A stretch of 49,119 nt of DNA, from the IMG/VR virus record IMGVR_UViG_3300032268_000604, positions 1-49,119 of that record. One strand, written 5' to 3'. The DNA is from a virus. Below the pieces are notes generated by a model. The model saw only the letters and a list, made by a program, of their open reading frames with translations. It was not told where the DNA came from and ran no database searches. The stretch's first letter is position 1; every line of letters begins with the position of its first letter. Of this stretch, positions 6,130 through 11,509 are shown one piece after another. The translations under genes were made by a program, and so were the position numbers.

Positions 6130-6176
6130 TTATCCAATCCTAGGGGGAATCGTCTCAATATGTGGAGCGTGGGCTT

Positions 6177-6192
6177 TGTGATAAAACTCACA
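6177..6192. promoter_or_regulatory. CRP/GlxR-type site (perfect)
   Basis: TGTGA-TAAAAC-TCACA, centred 74 bp upstream of the -10 box at 6108-6113, two helical turns further out than the nearest class of sites. Confidence 0.75.
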
Positions 6193-6217
6193 AGATCTCG
6201 GGCGTGTCGTACACAGG

Positions 6218-6268
6218 TTATCCACATTTTTTCAGGGGTTATCCACATTTACACGTAAGTTATCCACA
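6218..6268. repeat. DnaA-box cluster C
   Basis: Three perfect TTATCCACA boxes at 6218-6226, 6239-6247 and 6260-6268, all in plus orientation and exactly 21 bp apart, i.e. two helical turns. This is the most regular of the three clusters. The region 6130-6325 holds no gene. Confidence 0.8.
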
Positions 6269-6325
6269 GACCCCCTACCTATGCGGGCGAGGCGCCGATT
6301 TGTCAAGTCGACACGCCGCTTTTAT

Positions 6326-6520
6326 TTATTCATTTTCTAATTCGTCTAAATAATCTTGGTGCTCAATTAGTCCGATAGAAAACGCAACGGGATCGCAACA
6401 CTCTAAGATTTCGGCGGGTGTAAAAGTAGAGTAACCGATTTTTACAGTAGGATAAACGTCATTTAGTAAATCTATAAAGCTTTCTTTTATTTCTAAATCT
6501 CTTTCTAATTCTGATTTCAT
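6326..6520 (-). CDS. Hypothetical acidic early protein (64 residues)
   Basis: Acidic and helical, with a CC pair near residue 41. Unrecognised. ATG at 6520 overlaps the stop of the upstream micropeptide as TAATG. It is the last gene of a chain that begins at 7239. Confidence 0.65.
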   Translation of the reverse strand: MKSELERDLEIKESFIDLLNDVYPTVKIGYSTFTPAEILECCDPVAFSIGLIEHQDYLDELENE

Positions 6521-6630
6521 TAGTTTAGTCCATTCTCTCTAAGGTCTTTTATTACGGCGATTAGTAGCGGGATAGTTACTCCCGCTAGTAGTAATTGGAC
6601 GGCGGTAGTTAGTAGGCGATTAGTAGTCAT
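6520..6630 (-). CDS. 36-residue membrane micropeptide
   Basis: One hydrophobic span (LLTTAVQLLLAGVTIPLLIAV) followed by a charged tail (IKDLRENGLN). Coupled at both ends by TAATG overlaps to neighbours, which makes a real gene likely despite its size. Confidence 0.6.
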   Translation of the reverse strand: MTTNRLLTTAVQLLLAGVTIPLLIAVIKDLRENGLN

Positions 6631-6782
6631 TACTTATTCTTCTTTCTCTTATAAATCTTATAAGCGGTTACTAGTAGGGCGGTGATAATAATAGTGTGCC
6701 AAGGTAAGTAGATAGCCCCTAAGAAACCATCAAACTCTATCCCGTATTCGCTTACTAGTAATTCTAATCCGTCTGTAATCAT
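6630..6782 (-). CDS. 50-residue single-pass membrane peptide
   Basis: An acidic N-terminal half is followed by one membrane span (WHTIIITALLVTAY) and a strongly basic tail (KIYKRKKNK). This charge pattern predicts the tail in the cytoplasm. TAATG overlaps on both sides. The start follows a CGAAAGG stretch like the shared leader. Confidence 0.6.
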   Translation of the reverse strand: MITDGLELLVSEYGIEFDGFLGAIYLPWHTIIITALLVTAYKIYKRKKNK

Positions 6783-6931
6783 TACATCTCAACCTTTCGC
6801 ATATGGGCTACTACGCCCTTAGAAACTTTTTGTAGGTCTGCTATAACCTTGTTCATTTCATCTGCTGATGAAGCCTTGAAATCAACGCCTAGTAGTTGTG
6901 CGCCGTCCCATATTGAGTAAGTGATAGTCAT
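6782..6931 (-). CDS. Hypothetical micropeptide (49 residues)
   Basis: Strand-helix pattern: TITYSIWDGAQLLGVDF then a helix (SADEMNKVIADLQKVSKGVVAHMRK). Unrecognised. ATG at 6931 has an AGAAGGAG ribosome binding site and the stop is two bases upstream; promoter-like element at 6978-6999. Confidence 0.6.
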   Translation of the reverse strand: MTITYSIWDGAQLLGVDFKASSADEMNKVIADLQKVSKGVVAHMRKVEM

Positions 6932-7054
6932 TTATAGTGCTCCTTCTTGTAGTAGTGCGATTTCTATATCTAGTTGTATTGTATCGGGTAGGTCTGACAA
7001 ATCAACCCAACCCGCTCCCTCGTTATCCATTATGAACGCTTTTACATATCCCAT
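6932..7054 (-). CDS. Hypothetical acidic micropeptide (40 residues)
   Basis: Acidic, with strand MGYVKAFIMDN and helix IQLDIEIALLQEG. Its ATG overlaps the upstream stop (TAATG, 7052-7056). A TGTCAG-N10-TACAAT motif is encoded in-frame within it. Confidence 0.55.
   Translation of the reverse strand: MGYVKAFIMDNEGAGWVDLSDLPDTIQLDIEIALLQEGAL
6978..6999 (-). promoter_or_regulatory. TGTCAG-N10-TACAAT promoter-like element, inside a gene
   Basis: Exact TGTCAG, 10 nt, TACAAT on minus, inside the 40-residue gene. It would drive the genes from 6931 onward. No CRP-type site accompanies it. Confidence 0.55.
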
Positions 7055-7239
7055 TACGCTACCCATTCCATATCTGCTAGTAGTGCATCTACTTGCTCAT
7101 CTGTTAGTTCTACATCTTCTAATTCTTCATCTTCTACATCTACCTCTTCATCTAGGTATGCGTATTGGTCGGCTACATCTTCTTGGATAGTTTCCCATTT
7201 AGATACGCTGTTAGTGCGTGTGTTGTATATGTATGACAT
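7054..7239 (-). CDS. Highly acidic early protein (61 residues)
   Basis: Residues about 29-50 are nearly all D, E or V (VDVEDEELEDVELTDEQVD). The first 18 residues carry the few basic ones. Such proteins often act as DNA mimics or inhibitors; here that is only a suggestion from composition. Start at 7239 follows AACGAAAGAAG; the promoter is about 100 nt away at 7339-7360, leaving a long leader with a direct repeat. Confidence 0.65.
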   Translation of the reverse strand: MSYIYNTRTNSVSKWETIQEDVADQYAYLDEEVDVEDEELEDVELTDEQVDALLADMEWVA

Positions 7240-7271
7240 TTATTTCTTCTTTCGTTAGTAGTTAGTGGGTC

Positions 7272-7313
7272 TTATTCGCTAGGCTCACCTTACGGATTAT
7301 TTGCTAGGCTCAT
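7272..7313 (-). repeat. Direct repeat with mini-ORFs in a long leader
   Basis: A 17-nt unit (TTATTYGCTAGGCTCAY) occurs at 7272-7288 and 7297-7313. Read on minus, each copy begins a tiny frame (ATGAGCCTAGCA... and GTGAGCCTAGCG..., 7 and 8 codons) preceded by AAGG. The leader between promoter 7339-7360 and the ATG at 7239 might therefore control translation. Confidence 0.45.
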
Positions 7314-7338
7314 ACCCTTATTTAGTTGTTATGCTGTA

Positions 7339-7360
7339 ATTGTAGCCGATAGGGCTGACA
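7339..7360 (-). promoter_or_regulatory. TGTCAG-N10-TACAAT promoter
   Basis: TGTCAG, 10 nt, TACAAT on minus, driving the chain of genes from 7239 down to 6326. Confidence 0.75.
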
Positions 7361-7378
7361 TTTACCAGCGACACGCCG

Positions 7379-7516
7379 TTAGGCTAATTGTGATTTAGAG
7401 CACACATCTCGGTGGATAGATAGCCAACCACACTCGGAGCATATAGCGTCTCCTAGTCGGGCTAAGAGTTGCTCTCTACTCTCTAGAGAGTTTCTGTTTT
7501 CATATATTGAGTTCAT
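7379..7516 (-). CDS. Zinc-binding micropeptide (45 residues)
   Basis: N-terminal helix (NRNSLESREQLLARLGDA) then C26-x2-C29 (CSEC), H35 and C39, a plausible zinc site. Start at 7516 follows AAGAAAGGAG. A CRP-type site for the next promoter lies in its 3' end. Confidence 0.6.
   Translation of the reverse strand: MNSIYENRNSLESREQLLARLGDAICSECGWLSIHRDVCSKSQLA
7389..7404. promoter_or_regulatory. CRP/GlxR-type site (one mismatch)
   Basis: TGTGA-TTTAGA-GCACA, centred 55 bp upstream of the -10 box at 7339-7344. Confidence 0.55.
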
Positions 7517-7563
7517 TTAGAACTCCTTTCTTAGTAAGTGTTTCTTACTTTCTTTATATTATA

Positions 7564-7585
7564 ATCATAACAGGGGGGTCTGACA
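7564..7585 (-). promoter_or_regulatory. TGTCAG-N10-TATGAT promoter
   Basis: TGTCAG, C-rich 10-nt spacer, TATGAT on minus, ahead of the gene starting at 7516. It is the first promoter of the minus-strand early region. Confidence 0.7.
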
Positions 7586-7633
7586 AATAGCAACCCAAGA
7601 AACGGACATTAGGGACAAATAAAAATAAATCTT

Positions 7634-7649
7634 TGTGAGGTCTATCACA
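7634..7649. promoter_or_regulatory. CRP/GlxR-type site (perfect)
   Basis: TGTGA-GGTCTA-TCACA, centred 75 bp upstream of the -10 box at 7564-7569. It sits in the divergent region between the early genes and the plus-strand genes; nothing else is recognised in 7650-7766. Confidence 0.7.
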
Positions 7650-7766
7650 CTCACGCTCAATATGTGCGGTCTATCTAGAATAAACCACCTTTCTCAGATA
7701 CTGTATCATACAAGATAAAAATATATTAACATTTTCTGAGATCTGATATTGTAGTCGACTAGGATA

Positions 7767-7775
7767 TGATATACT
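7767..7775 (+). promoter_or_regulatory. Extended -10 promoter (TGaTATACT), leaderless
   Basis: TGATATACT followed by exactly 6 nt and the ATG at 7782. Confidence 0.65.
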
Positions 7776-7781
7776 AATATT

Positions 7782-7862
7782 ATGATTAAAGCACACAGAA
7801 TCCTAACCATTATTGGAATGATCCTTGTTGCGGTATATTGTTTAATTGGAATATTTTTATGA
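7782..7862 (+). CDS. 26-residue membrane micropeptide
   Basis: Short basic start (MIKAHR) then one hydrophobic span to the end (ILTIIGMILVAVYCLIGIFL). The start is supported by a -10 box 6 nt upstream, as in other leaderless genes here. Its stop overlaps the next start as ATGA. Role unknown. Confidence 0.6.
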   Translation: MIKAHRILTIIGMILVAVYCLIGIFL

Positions 7863-7972
7863 AATGCAATTTTTGTGATAGCCCTAAATACGTAGAAAGA
7901 TTAAATTCGAGGGGAATCCTAGAAAATTTTTGCGTAGAATGCATCAATAAAATAACAGATCGAATACGCTAG
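7859..7972 (+). CDS. Zinc-finger micropeptide (37 residues)
   Basis: C3-x2-C6 (CNFC) and C25-x2-C28 (CVEC) separated by 18 residues form a classic four-cysteine zinc ribbon that takes up nearly the whole peptide. Coupled to the membrane micropeptide by an ATGA overlap. tRNA-Ile follows 6 nt after the stop. Confidence 0.65.
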   Translation: MKCNFCDSPKYVERLNSRGILENFCVECINKITDRIR

Positions 7973-7978
7973 TCCCAA

Positions 7979-8053
7979 GGGGATATAGCTTAATCTGGTT
8001 AAAGCACTTGTCTTATATACAATAGATTCTGGGTTCAAATCCCAGTATCCCTA
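7979..8053 (+). tRNA. tRNA-Ile (anticodon TAT)
   Basis: Cloverleaf with acceptor GGGGATA/TATCCCT (first pair G-T), D stem GCTT/AAGC, anticodon loop CTTATAT with anticodon TAT, and T arm CTGGG-TTCAAAT-CCCAG. Discriminator A. CCA is not encoded. The outer anticodon-stem pair is mismatched. Anticodon UAU reads AUA; most bacteria instead use a CAU tRNA modified with lysidine, so this is a less common solution, fitting the many ATA codons of this AT-rich phage. Confidence 0.85.
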
Positions 8054-8064
8054 CAATATGAAAA

Positions 8065-8073
8065 TGATATAAT
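8065..8073 (+). promoter_or_regulatory. Extended -10 promoter (TGaTATAAT), leaderless
   Basis: TGATATAAT, then exactly 6 nt to the ATG at 8080, 12 nt after the tRNA. Confidence 0.75.
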
Positions 8074-8079
8074 TGGTAA

Positions 8080-8646
8080 ATGACAGAATATAAACCATGG
8101 CAAGGTGAGCCAGAAAAAGAAAATATTTTTCATGGTCAAAATCAAATTATTGATAATCTGCTTACTCAATCAGAAATTATTGAGATAATGGCTTCTTCCT
8201 TAGATTCAAGGACAGTGCAATTTAAGCCACGTCTAAGCCAAAGAAATCACATCATATATTTAAGCGAAAAAATTTTACACAAGGTTACAAAAAAAGCGGA
8301 AGAGCTTAGCGGAACAACTGGATTAAAATTAACTGGTGCTTCATATGCTGTATATCAAAATGTAAGAAGCACGGATCTTCCAGTAAGACGTCCTCGACTT
8401 CAAGAACATTATGATACTAATATGGGAGGGCCAATGGTTACAATAGATGTTCAAATGGCATCAAGTAGGGATTGGCCATTGCTTGTAGATGGAAAAGAAT
8501 ACACATTAAAAGATGGACAGGCATTATTGTTTTCTGGGACAAATCAATTACATGGGAGACCAGATACAAAATTTACTGATGAAGATTATGTACACATGCT
8601 TTTTTTACACTTTGGACTAGAAGGAACTTCATATGCACAAGCCTAA
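8080..8646 (+). CDS. 2OG-Fe(II) oxygenase-like protein
   Basis: 188 residues with a double-stranded beta-helix pattern. H110-x-D112 (EHYDTN) and H158 (LHGRP, with R160 close by) can be the iron triad. The family uses 2-oxoglutarate and O2 to hydroxylate proteins or small molecules. The spacing from distal His to Arg is shorter than in prolyl hydroxylases, so the co-substrate site is less certain. First gene of an operon of three oxygenases; the stop overlaps the next start by 14 nt. Start chosen from the -10 box 6 nt upstream. Confidence 0.65.
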   Translation: MTEYKPWQGEPEKENIFHGQNQIIDNLLTQSEIIEIMASSLDSRTVQFKPRLSQRNHIIYLSEKILHKVTKKAEELSGTTGLKLTGASYAVYQNVRSTDLPVRRPRLQEHYDTNMGGPMVTIDVQMASSRDWPLLVDGKEYTLKDGQALLFSGTNQLHGRPDTKFTDEDYVHMLFLHFGLEGTSYAQA

Positions 8647-9271
8647 TATGGCATTTAAATATCGCAATGAGCCAGACTTATTGCTTAACTTCAAACCAGT
8701 AATTATTGATAATGTTTTTACTCAACTGGAAATAGATCAGATCTATTCTCTTGTCAATGAAGACTATGCAACGGTAGAAAGAGAGTTTGGAAGAAAGACA
8801 TACCCCATATTTAGAGAAAAGGCTGCAAACATTTTTGAAAAGGTTGATGCCTACATGTCTGATATTTTTACTATACGCATGCAATGCCTAGAAGATCCAT
8901 TTATAATTAGATACAATATAGATTACGGGTTTAAGCCTAAGCTAGCTCCACACTTTGATAGAAGAACTACACACAAGGCTGTATTTGATGTACAACTCAA
9001 CGCTAACGAAGATTGGGGAATTGTAATAGATGGAGAGACCTACAATTTAAAGTTTAATCAAGGTCTTGTATTTATAGGAACTGATCAAATACATTGGCGT
9101 GAGTCTAAAATGTTAAAAGCGGGAAGCGAGATAGATCTCATTATATGGAATATAGACTTTGCTCCTAAGATTGAAATGAAAGATGATCATAAGCAAACCA
9201 TGCTAGTTAAAGAACTAGATATCATTGATAAAACTGGTATACATATGGAATTTGAACAATTGAATGATTAA
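8633..9271 (+). CDS. 2OG-Fe(II) oxygenase-like protein, paralogue of the preceding gene
   Basis: 212 residues. H107-x-D109 (PHFDRR) and H154 with R156 (QIHWRES) repeat the arrangement of the 8080 gene, as do the segments VFDVQLNANEDWGIVIDGETYNL and QIH. Pairwise likeness points to duplication. Start at 8633 has an AAGGA ribosome binding site 9 nt upstream. The last 35 residues are an extension not seen in the first copy. Confidence 0.65.
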   Translation: MHKPNMAFKYRNEPDLLLNFKPVIIDNVFTQLEIDQIYSLVNEDYATVEREFGRKTYPIFREKAANIFEKVDAYMSDIFTIRMQCLEDPFIIRYNIDYGFKPKLAPHFDRRTTHKAVFDVQLNANEDWGIVIDGETYNLKFNQGLVFIGTDQIHWRESKMLKAGSEIDLIIWNIDFAPKIEMKDDHKQTMLVKELDIIDKTGIHMEFEQLND

Positions 9272-9806
9272 ATTAGGTAAAGCTCCAGTATACGTTTATA
9301 GTAATTTTATATCAGATGAAAATTCAGATAAAGCAATACTGTTAATTCAAGAACAAGCAAAAGATCGTGGAAGAAACGGAATTGATCTTTCTAAAATTGC
9401 TGGATATAAAGTCTGTAGAGCTACTCCAGAGGTACATGACTTTCTTTGTGAGCAGGGAGAAAATGCATCTAAGATGCACAACCTAGATGTTGATCTATAT
9501 ACAAAGTCAGCTAATCTTGGACTATGGGAAACTGGATCAAGATGCTTGCCACATACAGATGATGCACTTGAATGGACAAGAATGTTGTCTCATAGCTCTG
9601 TAGTTTATTTAAATGATGATTATGAGGGCGGGAATATAGGATTTCCAGAATATGGGGAATATTACAGACCTAAAAAAGGAGACTGTATAGTATTCACAGC
9701 TTCAATAGTACATGAAGTACTCCCAATTACTGGAGGAACAAGATATACTGCTGCTTTCTGGCATACAGAAGATAAACAATATAAGGATAACTATGATAAG
9801 AGCTAG
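9264..9806 (+). CDS. 2OG-Fe(II) oxygenase, prolyl 4-hydroxylase type
   Basis: 180 residues with a complete P4H-type site: H97-x-D99 (LPHTDDA), H150 (IVHEVL) and R160 (GGTRYTAAFW) for the 2-oxoglutarate carboxylate. The signature VVYLNDDYEGGNIGFPE is typical of bacterial and phage prolyl/lysyl-hydroxylase relatives. Overlaps both neighbours, so it belongs to the same operon. Substrate unknown. Confidence 0.8.
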   Translation: MIKLGKAPVYVYSNFISDENSDKAILLIQEQAKDRGRNGIDLSKIAGYKVCRATPEVHDFLCEQGENASKMHNLDVDLYTKSANLGLWETGSRCLPHTDDALEWTRMLSHSSVVYLNDDYEGGNIGFPEYGEYYRPKKGDCIVFTASIVHEVLPITGGTRYTAAFWHTEDKQYKDNYDKS

Positions 9807-10059
9807 AATCATCTCTCAGATGGTCTATGAGATCAAATCTACTTCCGCCAGCAATAACTATCCAACCGACTACCAAAAGGTCGCTAGAAGCTGTCTAGGC
9901 TATGTAAATGAGTATCTGGAGAACGAGCTCAACAAGTGTTTAAATGTTTCTGACGGATATTGCGACATGTGGTGGAGACATGATGATTGTGCTAAATTGA
10001 TGAACATATTATTTCAGTTGACTGAAAATAGACGATACGAAATTCAAGCTAATATATAG
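9793..10059 (+). CDS. Hypothetical protein (88 residues)
   Basis: Start at 9793 (AAGGA site just upstream) gives 88 residues; an upstream ATG at 9712 lies deep in the oxygenase gene. Helical, with a C/W-rich centre (CLNVSDGYCDMWWRHDDCAKLMN). Unrecognised. Last gene of the oxygenase operon. Confidence 0.6.
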   Translation: MIRARIISQMVYEIKSTSASNNYPTDYQKVARSCLGYVNEYLENELNKCLNVSDGYCDMWWRHDDCAKLMNILFQLTENRRYEIQANI

Positions 10060-10224
10060 CTATTTAATTCTAAATATTTTCTTTAGTTTTGTGTAGACCT
10101 TTAACTTATACATATAAATCTTGAATTCATATGACCCTTCTTCATACCTACTTGGGGTAAAATGATACCAGTTTTCATCAGCTCTGGGAGCTTGTGTAAA
10201 TTTAGAAAAGTATCTTGGGCTCAT
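10060..10224 (-). CDS. Basic micropeptide (54 residues), leaderless
   Basis: Starts at 10224 with a perfect TATAAT 6 nt upstream and stops right at the end of the convergent gene. The C-terminal 20 residues are strongly basic and aromatic (YMYKLKVYTKLKKIFRIK). Unrecognised; it could bind nucleic acid or membrane. The promoter spacing, identical to other genes here, is the main support. Confidence 0.6.
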   Translation of the reverse strand: MSPRYFSKFTQAPRADENWYHFTPSRYEEGSYEFKIYMYKLKVYTKLKKIFRIK

Positions 10225-10230
10225 GTATTA

Positions 10231-10236
10231 ATTATA
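10231..10236 (-). promoter_or_regulatory. -10 box TATAAT, leaderless start at 10224
   Basis: TATAAT on minus, then exactly 6 nt to the ATG. Confidence 0.6.
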
Positions 10237-10308
10237 TACCTAAATGTCTTCTTCTGCCGCCGCACTTTTCACTTTTTCGCACTTTCACTATTTGGATAGA
10301 ATGTAGTG

Positions 10309-10314
10309 TAAAAT
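10309..10314 (+). promoter_or_regulatory. -10 box TAAAAT, leaderless start at 10321
   Basis: TG directly followed by TAAAAT, then exactly 6 nt to the ATG at 10321. The stretch upstream (10261-10290) holds repeated CACTTT elements. Confidence 0.6.
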
Positions 10315-10320
10315 AAATAC

Positions 10321-10998
10321 ATGAAGAAAATAATTGTAAATGCGCCACGCAGAACATCTAGTAGCTATTTAGCACTTATGGTCAGACACTCCCTGGAAAA
10401 CAATACTGATTTGTTTTTTCAAAAATTAGATGTTGGATCTAGCGCAGTTGGTAAGATTCAAAAGTGGGCAACAAGTCATGAAAACGAAATTCAAGTTACT
10501 AGCGTAAGAAATCCTTATGACGTTATTCTCTCTGATCTTATAATGCTTATAATGTCTTCTAGAAGAGACGGAGCTGCTAATCCTGCTTTGGCAAATCGAT
10601 TGCTAGATGAAGATAACTTTTTTGTAAAAACTGCAGCTATTGAAATGAAGAAACTAGAAAAATATTATTTAGCTATAGCAAAATATGCAGATGCAAGTCA
10701 CCTTGTTTATAAATTTGAAGACATAATTAATCCTGACAAAAAAATGTTAGTTATTAAAGATATATTACAAGCTGCAAATTATGACATCTCATCTGAATTT
10801 GAATCTTTATTTGAATTAGCTGAAATGCAAGCTGACAACGGAACTCTTGTAAGAACAGACATAGTAGTAAATCCAGCAAATAGAAATGAACTTTATCCAC
10901 AGATACAAGATAAAATGGCTAGACTATCAGATAGCCTAGATTTTACTCTTGTAAATGCAGCGTACCAATCTGCGCTGGCTAAAGCAAAATCTCTTTAA
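10321..10998 (+). CDS. Sulfotransferase-like P-loop protein
   Basis: 225 residues. The N-terminus IIVNAPRRTSSSYLALMV matches the 5'-phosphosulfate loop of PAPS-dependent sulfotransferases, and TSVRNPYDVILSD (about residues 59-71) the 3'-phosphate binding RxP...S motif. YKFEDII fits the later conserved segment. It would move a sulfate from PAPS to a sugar, protein or small molecule. The loop has R where a K is usual, so activity needs proof. Convergent with the next minus gene; stops are adjacent with no terminator between. Confidence 0.65.
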   Translation: MKKIIVNAPRRTSSSYLALMVRHSLENNTDLFFQKLDVGSSAVGKIQKWATSHENEIQVTSVRNPYDVILSDLIMLIMSSRRDGAANPALANRLLDEDNFFVKTAAIEMKKLEKYYLAIAKYADASHLVYKFEDIINPDKKMLVIKDILQAANYDISSEFESLFELAEMQADNGTLVRTDIVVNPANRNELYPQIQDKMARLSDSLDFTLVNAAYQSALAKAKSL

Positions 10999-11508
10999 TT
11001 ATTTACCAAAAATAGTCATCATGTATCGTTTACCAGAAGTAACTTTGTTTACTTTGTAAACAGTGTCCCCTCTAAAAACAATTGCTGTATTTGGCTTCTG
11101 CTTAAATTTAATTCCATCATTTGGAAACTCAATTTCTCCGCCTTCATAGTCGTCGTTTAAAGATATAAGAACAAGCATGTCCCAAAACATTGGCGGATTT
11201 TTAATAAAATGTGGATAAATTGCATCTTGCCCATCTGGACTTGTGGAAAACTCATCAAGATATTTTACCATTACAACCCCATTTAATTCTGTAATTCCTT
11301 CTGGAAAAGAAACTGCCTTATAAAATTCACTGCTTAATGAATCTCTAAATTCTTCTGGCTCAATTCTTTTTGCCCTGTTGTCCCAAAATCCCATTGGGTC
11401 ATATCCCGTAATTGTATAGTCTTCTGGAGCCCTTGCATAGTCTAAAATCTCTTTATAGTTTTCTGGAGTAAAAACATTCTCAACTTCTAGATAAACATTA
11501 TTTGTCAT
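10999..11508 (-). CDS. Degenerate 2OG-oxygenase-like protein
   Basis: 169 residues with the P4H-type fold signature (LISLNDDYEGGEIEFP and a conserved SGKRYMMTIF), but the iron ligands are not kept: the HxD site reads H100-F-I (Asp missing) and the distal His position is Y151. R161 remains. Probably non-catalytic, perhaps a partner or regulator of the intact oxygenase encoded directly upstream, whose stop is one base before this start. Confidence 0.7.
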   Translation of the reverse strand: MTNNVYLEVENVFTPENYKEILDYARAPEDYTITGYDPMGFWDNRAKRIEPEEFRDSLSSEFYKAVSFPEGITELNGVVMVKYLDEFSTSPDGQDAIYPHFIKNPPMFWDMLVLISLNDDYEGGEIEFPNDGIKFKQKPNTAIVFRGDTVYKVNKVTSGKRYMMTIFGK

Positions 11509-11509
11509 T

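Noticed and set aside
5958-6248. Longer version of the 38-residue gene starting at 6248
   Set aside because: The longer frame runs through the CRP site, two DnaA boxes and the promoter at 6108-6129; the ATG at 6074 has the standard leader.
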